NCBI GenBank assembly: GCA_963799415.1
Contig: CAWCXI010000034.1
Span: 248,001-312,000, forward strand
Direction of reading: 5' to 3'
Source of the DNA: JAMXLO01 sp963799415
Lineage (GTDB): Bacteria; Pseudomonadota; Alphaproteobacteria; Acetobacterales; Acetobacteraceae
DNA: 64,000 nucleotides
Position 1 is the first letter of the stretch. Each line of letters begins with the position of its first letter. Below the pieces are notes generated by a model. The model ran no database searches. It saw only the letters and a program-made list of their open reading frames with translations, and was not told the DNA's origin. Positions 17,040 through 26,050 of this stretch are shown piece after piece. The translations under genes were made by a program, and so were the position numbers.

Positions 17040-17984
17040 ATGGATGCACAGTTCCAGCCGTTGGACCGCGCGAAATTTCGCGATCCATTGCTTACCGCCA
17101 AGGGCGAGACCCGCGCGCAGGTGGCGCTGCGTTCGCTCGATACGCTTTGGTTCAACACCGGCACGCTGTGCAACCTGATTTGCCGCAACTGCTACATCGA
17201 ATCATCGCCGCGCAATGACCGGTTGGCCTACCTGACGCGCGACGAGGTGCGCGGGTACCTGGACGAGATCACGCACAAAGGTTTGCCAACGCGACTGATC
17301 GGTTTCACCGGCGGCGAGCCGTTCTTGAACCCCGACATCATCGCAATGCTGCAGGACGTGCTGTCGCGCGGCTTCGACGCTCTGGTGCTTACCAACGCGA
17401 TGAAGCCAATGCGGAAGCTGCGGCCCCAGCTCTTGGCATTGCGCGAGCCCTATGGTGCGCGCCTGCGCATCCGCGTGTCGCTCGACCACTATGCGCCTGC
17501 GGTGCACGAGGCGGAGCGGGGACGGCGCAGTTGGGGGCCAACAATCGATGGTCTGGTCTGGCTTGCGCGCAACGGGTTCACTCTCGACGTCGCCGGCCGG
17601 CGTTTCTCCGGCGAGCCGGAGGAAGAACTGCGCGCCGGCTTCGCACGGCTCTTCGCCGAACTCGATGTCCCGGTCGATGCGGCCGATCCGGTGCGGCTGA
17701 TGCTGTTCCCGGAGATGGACGCACAGCGCGACGTGCCGGAAATCACCACCGCCTGCTGGAGTATTCTGCACAAATCACCGGACGACGTGATGTGTGCCTC
17801 CGCCCGCATGGTAGTAAAGCGACAGGACGCAGCAACGCCAACGGTCCTGGCCTGCACACTGCTCGCGTACGATAAGCAGTTCGAGCTTGGCCACACTCTG
17901 GCCGACGCGGCTCGGCCTGTTTCACTCAACCATGCCTACTGCGCTTCGTTCTGCGTACTTGGCGGAGCGGCCTGCAGCCGCTGA
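17040..17984 (+). CDS. Radical SAM enzyme of unknown function
   Basis: A 314-residue protein with the CX3CX2C cluster motif (C44, C48, C51 in GTLCNLICRNCY) and the GGEPFLNPD SAM-binding element. It is therefore a radical SAM enzyme with one [4Fe-4S]-SAM site. The C-terminus has several more Cys (CWSILHK, DVMCASARM, VLACTLL, YCASFCVLGGAAC), which may hold an auxiliary cluster as in SPASM-like proteins. No precursor peptide is evident nearby. It starts 2 bp after the crotonase stop, so the two are probably coupled. Substrate unknown. Confidence 0.85.
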   Translation: MDAQFQPLDRAKFRDPLLTAKGETRAQVALRSLDTLWFNTGTLCNLICRNCYIESSPRNDRLAYLTRDEVRGYLDEITHKGLPTRLIGFTGGEPFLNPDIIAMLQDVLSRGFDALVLTNAMKPMRKLRPQLLALREPYGARLRIRVSLDHYAPAVHEAERGRRSWGPTIDGLVWLARNGFTLDVAGRRFSGEPEEELRAGFARLFAELDVPVDAADPVRLMLFPEMDAQRDVPEITTACWSILHKSPDDVMCASARMVVKRQDAATPTVLACTLLAYDKQFELGHTLADAARPVSLNHAYCASFCVLGGAACSR

Positions 17985-17987
17985 CAG

Positions 17988-18581
17988 TCACGCGTGCCCG
18001 GCGGCGCCCGACAGCAGCAGCGGATCGATGTTCAGCTTGCCCAGTGCGCGGCGCCACTTCGTGTCGTGGGCGCCGTCAAATACGATGGTCTCGTCCGCCG
18101 GCACCGACAGCCACGCATTCTGCTGAATTTCGGCGTCGAGCTGGCCCGGCCCCCACCCCGCATAGCCCAGCGCCAACAGTCCCTCACGCGGTCCGTTGCC
18201 CTCGGCGATCGCCTTCAGCACGTCGAGGCTGGCGGTCAGCGCCACCGTTTCGTCAACCCGCAGGCTGCCCTCGCCGGTCCAGTCCGTGGTGTGCAGCACG
18301 AAGCCGCGCGCGTTGTCCATCGGCCCACCGGAGCACAGTGTTATTCGACGAGCCGGTGGCACCGGCGCCACCTCGAGTTGGCGCAGCAGATCATCGAACC
18401 TCGGACGTTGCAGCGGGCGATTGAGCACCAAGCCCATCGCGCCTTCCGGCGTATGCGCACAAAGGTAAATCACGCTCTGGGAAAAGCGCGGATCCTCCAT
18501 CGCCGGCATTGCAATCAGCAACTGCCCGGTCAGGAAATCGGCCGCGGACGGACGGCTCGTGGATTTGCGCCTCTGCACCAT
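17988..18581 (-). CDS. YqgE/AlgH family (UPF0301) protein
   Basis: A 197-residue cytosolic protein with the family features LTGQLLIAMPAMEDPRFSQSV, GAMGLVLNRP, SGGPMDNARGFVLH and LGYAGWGPGQLDAEI. Its molecular role is not established. The ATG at 18581 is preferred over the frame opening at 18701 because the extra 40 residues are Arg-rich and overlap the divergent peroxiredoxin start. It converges on the radical SAM gene with 3 bp between stops. Confidence 0.92.
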   Translation of the reverse strand: MVQRRKSTSRPSAADFLTGQLLIAMPAMEDPRFSQSVIYLCAHTPEGAMGLVLNRPLQRPRFDDLLRQLEVAPVPPARRITLCSGGPMDNARGFVLHTTDWTGEGSLRVDETVALTASLDVLKAIAEGNGPREGLLALGYAGWGPGQLDAEIQQNAWLSVPADETIVFDGAHDTKWRRALGKLNIDPLLLSGAAGHA

Positions 18582-18700
18582 GCCGGTGAATCTGGTCCTG
18601 TCGGCACGGCTGTGCAAGCGCCTTGCTGGGGTGGCGTGACTCCGCCTGCGCCTGGGGCTAGGAGTCGCGAGCTGACAAGCCAGAGGGGAGCAAAGAGCCA

Positions 18701-19183
18701 ATGACGATCAAGGTCGGTGATCAGATTCCATCCATGAAGTTGATGATGGGCACCCCGGACGGGCCCAAGGAGACCTCGACCGACGAAGTCTTCAAGGGCA
18801 AGAAGGTGGTCTTGTTCGCGGTACCGGGAGCATTCACTCCAACCTGCAGCGTCAAGCACCTGCCGAGCTTCGTGCAGAACGCCGATACCCTCAAGACAAA
18901 GGGCGTTGACACGATCGCGTGCATCGCGGTGAACGACGCTTTCGTGATGGCGGCTTGGGGCAAGGAGCAGGGGGTGGACGGCAAGATCACCATGCTGGCC
19001 GACGGATCAGCCGCATTCACCAAGGCACTCGGCCTCGAACTGGACCTGATGGCACGCGGCATGGGAACCAGAAGCCAGCGCTACGCACTGATCGCGCAAG
19101 ACGGCAAGGTGACGCATCTCGCCGTCGAAGCACCTGGCGGCTTCGAGGTCAGCAAGGCTGAATCGATCCTGGCCCATCTCTGA
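18701..19183 (+). CDS. Peroxiredoxin, Prx5/AhpE-like (glutaredoxin type)
   Basis: A 160-residue thiol peroxidase that reduces peroxides. The peroxidatic cysteine is C49 in PGAFTPTCS, the signature of Prx5-type enzymes (residues 42-50). Other typical segments are DTIACIAVNDAFVMAAWGK and GMGTRSQRYALIAQDGKV. The start has GAGGGGAG-like sequence upstream. It is single-copy here and probably monocistronic, divergent from yqgE. Confidence 0.94.
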   Translation: MTIKVGDQIPSMKLMMGTPDGPKETSTDEVFKGKKVVLFAVPGAFTPTCSVKHLPSFVQNADTLKTKGVDTIACIAVNDAFVMAAWGKEQGVDGKITMLADGSAAFTKALGLELDLMARGMGTRSQRYALIAQDGKVTHLAVEAPGGFEVSKAESILAHL

Positions 19184-19242
19184 TCGTTCAACGGCGGGAC
19201 AAAGGCGGGCGGCACACAGGCACCATCCGAAGTCCGCCCGCG

Positions 19243-21291
19243 TCACTCTTTCGGCACATTGAGCTCCAACTCGGCAAGCCACGCATTGGCGTTGCCGTCC
19301 GACGGCGCGCGCCAATCGCCCCGCGGTGAGAGCGAGCCACCGGCACTCACCTTCGGCCCGTTCGGCATGGCCGACCGCTTGAATTGGCTAAATGCAAAGA
19401 ACCGGCGCAGGAACACCTCCAGCCATTTGCGGATCGTCGCAAGGTCGTAGCTGCCACGCCGATCGGCGGGGAAGCCAGGCGGCCACTCGCCCTTCGCGAT
19501 ATCGCCCCATGCATGCAGCGCGAGGAAAGCGATCTTCGACGGCACCATGCCGTGGCGCAGCGTGTAGTACAAATTGAAGTCCTGCAGCGCATACGGGCCG
19601 ATATATGCCTCGGTGCTTTGCGGCGTTTCGCCTTCCTTGGTCGGCACCAGTTCCGGCGTGATCTCGGTTGCGAGGATCGCGTCCAGCGTCGTATCCACGT
19701 CCGGCTCGAACTGGCGCGAACTGATCACCCAGCGGATCAGATGCTGGATCAACGTCTTCGGCACACCGGCATTGACGTTGTAGTGCGCCATCTGGTCGCC
19801 GACGCCATAGGTGCACCAGCCCAGCGCCAGCTCCGAAAGATCGCCGGTGCCGATAACGATGCCACCATGTTGGTTCGCCAAACGGAACAGGTAGTCGGTG
19901 CGCAACCCGGCCTGCACATTCTCGAAGGTCAGGTCATAGACCGGCTTGCCCTGCGCGAAAGGATGGCCGATGTCGCCCAGCATGCGCTTTGCCGCCGGGC
20001 GGATATCCAGTTCCTGCCAGGTCACCCCGAGCGATTCCATCAGACGGATCGCATTCGCCTTGGTGTGCGCCGAGGTGGCGAACCCGGGCATTGTGTAGGC
20101 GAGGATGTTGCTTCGCGGCAGCCCGAGCAGATCGAGCGCTCGGCTGCACACGATCAGCGCATGGGTGGAATCGAGTCCACCAGATACGCCGATCACCACC
20201 CGCTGGATGCCGGTCGCACGCAGCCGCTGCGCTAGGCCGGAGACCTGGATATTGTAGGCCTCGTAGCAGTCCTGCTCCAGCCGCGCGGGATCGGCAGGCA
20301 CGAAGGGATAGCGCTCGACCTTGCGCTCCAGGCCGATATCGCCACGCGGCGGATCGAGCCTGAACGCAATGCGGCGGAAGGTGTCGGGATTGCGACGGCG
20401 ATTGGTATCGAAGCTGCCCATCTGCATGCGCTCATGGCGCAGCAGGTCGAGATCGATATCGGCCTGTGCGAATTGGCTGGAGGATGGGAACCGCTCGGTC
20501 TCCGCCAATGTGGCGCCGTTCTCGAAGATCGAGGCCTGGCCGTCCCAGGCGAGATCGGTGGTGGACTCACCGGCACCCGCCGCGGCGTACAGGTAGGCCG
20601 CCACACAGCGCGCCGACTGGGACAAGCACAACAGCCGCCGTGTCTCCGCCTTGCGGATCGTGATGTTGCTGGCCGACAGGTTGGCGAGCACGGTCGCACC
20701 CGCCAGCGCGGCGTGCGAGCTGGGCGGCACAGGTATCCAGACGTCCTCGCAGATCTCGGCATGCACCACCAGACCCGGCACGTCCTCGGCGGCGAACAGC
20801 AAATCGGTGCCGAATGGCGCGGTCAGTGCGGCAACCGTGATCTCCCCTCCCACCATCCCGTCGCCCCCGACGAAATGCCGCGGTTCGTAGAACTCACGGT
20901 AGTTGGGCAGATGCACCTTGGGCACCGCGCCCACCAGCCTGCCGCGATGAATTGCGACCGCGCAGTTGTACAGCGCGCCGGCATGGCGTAGCGGCGCACC
21001 AACCAGCAGCAGCGGCAGCAGGTCAGCCGACGCCGCCACGAGTTCCTCGACAGCCTGCTCCACCGCATCGAGCAGCGTGGTCTGGTGCAGCAGATCGCTG
21101 ATCGCGTAGCCTGAGACGCCAAGTTCTGGGAACACCGCCAGCGCCGCGCCGCGGGCGTGACACGCGCGCGCCACGTCAAGGATCGCAGCCGCATTCGCCG
21201 CTGGATCGGCCAGCGTGCAGCGCGTCGTGCAGGCGGCGACGCGGGCCAAGCCGTAACGGTAGATCGAGCGGAACTCGGTTGGGACGCCCAT
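19243..21291 (-). CDS. nadE: Glutamine-dependent NAD+ synthetase
   Basis: A 682-residue two-domain enzyme that converts nicotinate adenine dinucleotide to NAD+. The N-terminal nitrilase-like glutaminase (residues 1-290) has its Glu-Lys-Cys triad in FPELGVSGY, AVPKVHLPNY and HAEICEDVW. The C-terminal synthetase has the PP-loop GVSGGLDSTHA and the FFAFSQFKRSAMPNGPKV tail. The length is right for the long, ammonia-channelling form. A run of charged residues at the end (SDGNANAWLAEL) is typical. It is flanked on the same strand by the large glycosyltransferase upstream. Confidence 0.96.
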   Translation of the reverse strand: MGVPTEFRSIYRYGLARVAACTTRCTLADPAANAAAILDVARACHARGAALAVFPELGVSGYAISDLLHQTTLLDAVEQAVEELVAASADLLPLLLVGAPLRHAGALYNCAVAIHRGRLVGAVPKVHLPNYREFYEPRHFVGGDGMVGGEITVAALTAPFGTDLLFAAEDVPGLVVHAEICEDVWIPVPPSSHAALAGATVLANLSASNITIRKAETRRLLCLSQSARCVAAYLYAAAGAGESTTDLAWDGQASIFENGATLAETERFPSSSQFAQADIDLDLLRHERMQMGSFDTNRRRNPDTFRRIAFRLDPPRGDIGLERKVERYPFVPADPARLEQDCYEAYNIQVSGLAQRLRATGIQRVVIGVSGGLDSTHALIVCSRALDLLGLPRSNILAYTMPGFATSAHTKANAIRLMESLGVTWQELDIRPAAKRMLGDIGHPFAQGKPVYDLTFENVQAGLRTDYLFRLANQHGGIVIGTGDLSELALGWCTYGVGDQMAHYNVNAGVPKTLIQHLIRWVISSRQFEPDVDTTLDAILATEITPELVPTKEGETPQSTEAYIGPYALQDFNLYYTLRHGMVPSKIAFLALHAWGDIAKGEWPPGFPADRRGSYDLATIRKWLEVFLRRFFAFSQFKRSAMPNGPKVSAGGSLSPRGDWRAPSDGNANAWLAELELNVPKE

Positions 21292-21366
21292 CGGGGGCCG
21301 GTCACCCGCTTATGTTACACACGCAATATGGTGCATGGCAGCAGCGGCGTCACCCGCACGAGCTGC

Positions 21367-24300
21367 TCAGCCTATACGACGGCCACCGACCCGCGGGATT
21401 CCGCCGGCTCGGGGTCGCGCCGCCTCACCGGTGGTCGGATAGGCCAGCAGCGTCCGGCAAGCCGCGGCGGGCGGTAGGCCGAGAGGCAGCAGGCTACCTC
21501 GACGCATCGCGCGGATTCGCTCCGCCGGAGCACCCAGGTCGAAGGCCACCACATCCAACCCGGCCTGCCAAAGCTGCGTAAGCGTGTAGCTCCAGGTTTC
21601 CGGCCACAGGGCAGGCAGGAAGCCGAGGTCCGCGTCCTGTGCCCGGATCAGCTCGACAGCTTCGCCCTCCTCGTAGCGACCGGTGATGTGGACGGCACCA
21701 GTGTCCAGCAGGCGCTTGTCGTCGGACGTGTGCCCCACCACAACGAACTCCAACGCCAGCCGATGCGTGGCGACGTGGCGGGCGCAGGCCAGCAGGTATT
21801 CGTAGCCCTTCTCGATGCCGATGGCGCCGAGCACGACAACGCGCGTGCGCAATCGCCTGACACGATGATCCTCCGGGGGATGCGGCAGCGTGTCGTCCTC
21901 CCAAGGTGTCACAACGCAGGTGAGTTCTGGGAAGTAGTGCCGCAGCCGGGCCGCGACATCATGGCTCGGTACGACGACCTGCCGCGCTCCGATGAGCACC
22001 TTCCGAGAACGCAGCCGCAGGTGCGACGGCCCGATATCCTCGTCGATATTGCCGCCAATGTCCGAGTAACACGCTTCGCAGGCGTCCCCTCCCGGCTCGC
22101 CGCAATAGCGCTTGTCGGGTCCGACCAGCGTGACGCGCGGACAGACCCAGGCGTAGTCATGCACCACCACGTCGTACGGCACGTTCAGCGCATTGGCCAG
22201 CCCCAGCATTGCCGGATCATGGCCAATGAAGTGATGCAGTTCGATGCTGGCGGGCTTGTCGCCGCGCAAGAGCGCCTTGAGGTCGGCCAGGCCATTCGCC
22301 GTGTCGAAGCGCAAGTTGGGAAAATCCTCGCCGGAGCTGTCGGCGAGCCCGCAGGTCGTGCGGCCATACGGGTCGGTGGCAGGCGCCAGCACAATCGGCC
22401 GCACACCCGAGGCCGCGATTTCATGGCAACGCTCCGCTACCCGCCGCTTCACGCCACCGGAACGCGCGTGGGTGATCAATATCACCGCACCCTTGCGCGA
22501 GCGACGACCGCGCCAACGCAGAGCGTCAATACGGAAGCGCGACTGTGTCAGCGGGTCGGCATGGCGGAAGTTCGCGATCAGCCTGTCGTAGCCCGGATGC
22601 AGCCGATTCAGGATCGCCAGGTTGCGAGCCAACAACTGGGCCTTTGCGCTGCCGAACGAGCCGGCGCCGGCATGCGCCACGAACAGGCCGGGCACGGCCA
22701 CATGACGCCAACCGAGGTGACGGGCGCGAATGCAAAAATCGTTCTCCTCACCGTAGCCCTGGGCGAACAGATCTTCGCGAAACAATCCGACTTCCTTCAC
22801 GCAGTCGCGCCGGAGATAGACGCAGAATCCGTGTGTTGAGGGCACCTCCACCACCGCATTGCCGTTGGCACGGCGCGCCAGCCGATCGAGCCTCAGCGTG
22901 TCAGCTTCCTCCGGAACAGGATTTGGACCCTCCTGCCGCGGATAACTGAACACGGACGCATCGTTCGAGAATGGCGTCGCTGTGCCGATATCTGAGGCAC
23001 TATAGGCCGCGTCAGCCAACCGCTCGGCCCAGCCCGGCGGCACCAAGGTGTCGCTGTTCAGCAGAATGACGTCGCGGTCGCCGGCCGCGCGAATGCCTGC
23101 GTTTGCGGTGGCGGGAAAGCCGCGATTGCTTGGTTGACGGCGCAGCACGATATGGCCGCGTTCAGCAAGTCCGCTCAGCGCGTCGACCAGTTTGTCTTCT
23201 GGCGATGCATCCTCGACCACAATGCAGCGCGCCGCTGTCGGCAACGAGGCCAGCACGCTGTCGATGCAGGCGAGCGTCTGAGCATGGCCACGGAAGACCG
23301 GGATGACGACAGCCACAGACGACGCCCGGACCAAACCTCTGGCAGCACGCCGAACACCCATGATATCGGCCGGCACCGCGGGCAGACGCAGATCGACTGC
23401 ATTCGTTATCCGCCGAGAGGAGGCGGGAAACAACCGTCGTGCCAGCTCCGCGGCACCCGCCGCACTGCGCTGGTCCGCCAGTGGATCGAGCGGGCTGCCA
23501 TACAAATGCCGGCCGCTGAAATCCTGCACCGCAATCGGTGCAATCCATGCCCGGAGCTCGGAAGCAGCAATATCCAGGCGCCGAGGACGCGCGAGCGGCT
23601 TGGCGTGCCGCAACTCAGGCGCCGGGTCCACGGCGACGGCATGCAGCGTGGTGCCGCGGGCATCCTGTATGGTGAGCAGGGGGGCGGAGTCCGGATCGTG
23701 TGGGAACCAGGCCCAGCCTGACAGGCCGCCATTGTCCGGAGTGACAAAACCTTCGACCTGGCTGATGACAAATGCGTCGAGCGGGCTACCCAACAGATCC
23801 CGCCCCTCTAGACATACCGAAATCTCCCGTGTGTGACGCCAGGATTTGGGTAACGGGTAGATGGCGCGCAGGGGCTCGCCGTCGCGTTTGCGTCCTCGCG
23901 GTCGCACGCCGAGTGACACACCATCGAGCCGGATCACCACCTGATCAACGTCGCCGCCTTTGCCGAGCAGGGTCACGCGCAGGCGGCCGTCGGCCGACAG
24001 GGAGCACCAGCCGGGATCACCATGCGCCCATGTGATCGCGTCATGCAGACGGATATTGGTCGTGCCGCGCACATGGCCGTGGCGGGACAGCAATTCCCTC
24101 AGGTCCTGCGCCGCGAGATCGTGCTCGCTCATGCCGTGGTGCGCCGCAGCCAACCCCAGCCAAGCCTCCTGCACGTCATCGCGATTGGCGACCAAGGCAA
24201 AGGCCTCAGTCGAACGCGGATCGTTTTGGCTAAGGCGCGCAGCGCCGATCGCGAGCGTGATCTCGCCCTCGGAGGGCGCCAGCCGCTGGGCATATTCGTA

Positions 24301-24393
24301 ATGGCGCAGCGCGGCGGTTACGTCTCCGCATTGCACAGCGGCAATGGCACGGTCGCAAGCATTCTTCACCGCGGCACTTTGATCGCTGCTCAC
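21367..24393 (-). CDS. Large two-headed glycosyltransferase (TPR - GT2 - GT4)
   Basis: A 1,008-residue cytosolic protein. Residues 1-110 look like TPR helices (AALRHYEYAQRLAPSEGEI). A beta-rich region follows to about 350. Next is a GT2 domain (about 360-620) with VAVVIPVFRGHAQTL, VVEDASPEDK and the metal-binding segment LLNSDTLVPPGW. The last third is a GT-B/GT4 domain ending GIEKGYEYLLACAR, GRYEEGEAVELI and DLGFLPALWPETWSYTL. Such fusions build surface polysaccharides or glycans using two linkages. The acceptor is unknown. No other polysaccharide genes adjoin it. An RR/GR-rich tail may be imprecise. Confidence 0.85.
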   Translation of the reverse strand: MSSDQSAAVKNACDRAIAAVQCGDVTAALRHYEYAQRLAPSEGEITLAIGAARLSQNDPRSTEAFALVANRDDVQEAWLGLAAAHHGMSEHDLAAQDLRELLSRHGHVRGTTNIRLHDAITWAHGDPGWCSLSADGRLRVTLLGKGGDVDQVVIRLDGVSLGVRPRGRKRDGEPLRAIYPLPKSWRHTREISVCLEGRDLLGSPLDAFVISQVEGFVTPDNGGLSGWAWFPHDPDSAPLLTIQDARGTTLHAVAVDPAPELRHAKPLARPRRLDIAASELRAWIAPIAVQDFSGRHLYGSPLDPLADQRSAAGAAELARRLFPASSRRITNAVDLRLPAVPADIMGVRRAARGLVRASSVAVVIPVFRGHAQTLACIDSVLASLPTAARCIVVEDASPEDKLVDALSGLAERGHIVLRRQPSNRGFPATANAGIRAAGDRDVILLNSDTLVPPGWAERLADAAYSASDIGTATPFSNDASVFSYPRQEGPNPVPEEADTLRLDRLARRANGNAVVEVPSTHGFCVYLRRDCVKEVGLFREDLFAQGYGEENDFCIRARHLGWRHVAVPGLFVAHAGAGSFGSAKAQLLARNLAILNRLHPGYDRLIANFRHADPLTQSRFRIDALRWRGRRSRKGAVILITHARSGGVKRRVAERCHEIAASGVRPIVLAPATDPYGRTTCGLADSSGEDFPNLRFDTANGLADLKALLRGDKPASIELHHFIGHDPAMLGLANALNVPYDVVVHDYAWVCPRVTLVGPDKRYCGEPGGDACEACYSDIGGNIDEDIGPSHLRLRSRKVLIGARQVVVPSHDVAARLRHYFPELTCVVTPWEDDTLPHPPEDHRVRRLRTRVVVLGAIGIEKGYEYLLACARHVATHRLALEFVVVGHTSDDKRLLDTGAVHITGRYEEGEAVELIRAQDADLGFLPALWPETWSYTLTQLWQAGLDVVAFDLGAPAERIRAMRRGSLLPLGLPPAAACRTLLAYPTTGEAARPRAGGIPRVGGRRIG

Positions 24394-24651
24394 GCTCGTG
24401 CCGGCCTCTCGTCGCTGGCTGTGTCCCGCAACGGCACGCTACGAACGAGCTGTTAACGAATTCTTGCCAAGGCCTCCGGTGGCGCAAATTCCGCTCAGCA
24501 GCACCGGATCGGCACGGAGGCATGGTTAACGAGGCGTGAACGGACCAACGCGATCAGTCATTCGCGATGCAAGCATCTGTGAGCAGGCGAATTGAATCCC
24601 GCACATTAATTCCTGCACAACACAAACGTCCCGCAGGAGCGGAATCCGCCC

Positions 24652-24825
24652 ATGTTGAAATTGGCGCTGTTTTTTCTGGTTGTGTCGCTGGTCGCCGCGC
24701 TGTTCGGGTTCGGCGGCATTTCGGCTGCGGCAGCCGACATCGCACGCATCCTGTTCTTTGTCGCTATCGTGATCTTCCTGGTGCTTCTGGTCGCCGGTCT
24801 GATGGCAGGAAGCACGCTGTTCTAG
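24652..24825 (+). CDS. DUF1328 (UPF0391) small membrane protein
   Basis: A 57-residue protein with two transmembrane helices: LALFFLVVSLVAALFGFGG, then a short AAAADIA loop and a second hydrophobic helix ending AGLMAGSTLF. This is the well-known YtjA/DUF1328 pattern. It has CAGGAG seven to ten bases before ATG 24652. The family is often induced by stress, but its role is unknown. It is preceded by 258 bp with no other gene and is followed by a palindrome. Confidence 0.92.
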   Translation: MLKLALFFLVVSLVAALFGFGGISAAAADIARILFFVAIVIFLVLLVAGLMAGSTLF

Positions 24826-24850
24826 CCGAAGTCTGATCGTTCTTTGTGCA

Positions 24851-24877
24851 GTGCACAGCAAATATTTGCATTTGCAC
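24851..24877. promoter_or_regulatory. AT-rich palindrome between DUF1328 and CBS genes
   Basis: A perfect 12-bp palindrome GCAAATATTTGC (24858-24869) lies inside a longer imperfect inverted repeat GTGCACAGCAAA/TTTGCATTTGCAC. It lacks the GC-rich stem and T-run of an intrinsic terminator, so an operator is more likely. The regulator is unknown. Confidence 0.4.
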
Positions 24878-24994
24878 TTTCCAGTGGCGCATGATCTTGG
24901 CTGATGAAATGCCGCACGGGCCGTCGATCCGGGCCGCCAAGCGATGTGGTCTTGCAGGATCATGGGCGCCCGGCGCAAGCCAGGGAGCGAGACC

Positions 24995-25432
24995 ATGACC
25001 ACGGTTGCCGCAATCCTCAGACACAAGGGCTATCAGGTCACCACCATCGAGCCGACAGCTACCATCGCCAGGGTGGTGGCCGTCCTGGCGGAATACCGCA
25101 TCGGTGCCGTGCTGGTGGTTGATCGCGCCGAGCAGCTTCTCGGCATCGTCAGCGAGCGCGACATCGTTCGGTCGCTGGCCGCCAACGGCGCGCAAACCCT
25201 GGAAATGACCGCAGGGCAATTGATGACGCGGGCACTCCAGGTTGCCTATCCCGAGACCACGGTAGCGGAAGCGATGGCGAAGATGACGGTCGGCCGCTTC
25301 CGTCACATGCCGGTGCTGGAGCGCGATAAGCTGGTCGGGCTGATCAGCATCGGCGACGTGGTGAAGGCGCGCATCATGGAGCAGGAGGACGAGGTCGATA
25401 GCCTGCGGGCCTACGTCGCCGGCTCGGTCTGA
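24995..25432 (+). CDS. Two-CBS-domain protein
   Basis: A 145-residue protein made of two CBS motifs (about residues 12-65 and 75-130), with IGAVLVVDRAEQLLGIVSERDIV and RHMPVLERDKLVGLISIGDVV. It probably forms a dimeric Bateman module that binds AMP, ATP or another adenosyl ligand. No enzyme domain is attached, so it may regulate a partner. It starts at ATG 24995 after CAGGGAGCGAG and sits downstream of the DUF1328 gene in a stress-type neighbourhood. Confidence 0.92.
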   Translation: MTTVAAILRHKGYQVTTIEPTATIARVVAVLAEYRIGAVLVVDRAEQLLGIVSERDIVRSLAANGAQTLEMTAGQLMTRALQVAYPETTVAEAMAKMTVGRFRHMPVLERDKLVGLISIGDVVKARIMEQEDEVDSLRAYVAGSV

Positions 25433-25510
25433 TCGGACGGCGTCACGGCTTGCCGCTTCAGGAGAGGCGGGCCGAGGTTGACGTCGTGCGGGCATTGCCG
25501 ACAACGTGAT

Positions 25511-25527
25511 ACGGTACGCTTTACCGT
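25511..25527. promoter_or_regulatory. Short inverted repeat ACGGTA-N5-TACCGT
   Basis: A perfect 6-bp inverted repeat 22 bp upstream of the 25550 start codon. It could be an operator for the following hypothetical gene. The short length makes chance occurrence possible. Confidence 0.3.
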
Positions 25528-25549
25528 GCCTTCATACCGGGATGCGACG

Positions 25550-25990
25550 ATGTCCGGTCGAGGCAAAGGCGCTTTCGTGGCAATCACCGAACGTCGTGAA
25601 ATCGAGTTCGACTTGCGTGCCGTGCAGCTGGCGCTCGAATGGTCGCCGCGTTCGGCGCAAGCGTTCGGTCTGCCGCCACTGACACCGCACGCCGTCCGCT
25701 GCAATGCTGCCGAAGGCACGGTTGAGGTGACCTATGGCGAGCTGACCTCGACGCGCGTGTTCATGCTGCGCGCAGAGGCGGTGGGAGCGATCCTCATCGC
25801 GTATTGCAACCGCGCCGGCATGCCAATGCCGCGCGCCGCCGACAAGGGCGTGCGGATCGAGCGCGACCACGTCGTCGTCGTGCTCACGCTGCGGATCGCG
25901 GGAACGCCGCCACCGGAAGTACCAGAGTGTACCATCACTCGGGTACCGGAAGCCGTGCGCGCGTGGTCCTGGATCGAAATGGAGCACTGA
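25550..25990 (+). CDS. Hypothetical protein
   Basis: A 146-residue soluble protein that I do not recognise. It begins MSGRGKGAFVAITERREIEFDLRA. It shows an alternating pattern of hydrophobic strands (AVGAILIAYC, HVVVVLTLRIAG) and ends with an aromatic/acidic tail (AVRAWSWIEMEH). An in-frame start 72 bp upstream is possible, but the inverted repeat falls in that stretch. There is no signal peptide or membrane helix. It is followed after 60 bp by the frameshifted hydrolase gene. Confidence 0.55.
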   Translation: MSGRGKGAFVAITERREIEFDLRAVQLALEWSPRSAQAFGLPPLTPHAVRCNAAEGTVEVTYGELTSTRVFMLRAEAVGAILIAYCNRAGMPMPRAADKGVRIERDHVVVVLTLRIAGTPPPEVPECTITRVPEAVRAWSWIEMEH

Positions 25991-26050
25991 GCGCCCTTGC
26001 CGGCCTCCGGCGCCCAATCCAAAGTGGCATAATAGTCGCAAGGGGGGCGC

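Noticed and set aside
24526..25026. Minus-strand frame covering the DUF1328 gene
   Set aside because: The plus strand holds a clear two-helix DUF1328 protein; the minus frame is His/Gln/Arg-rich noise.
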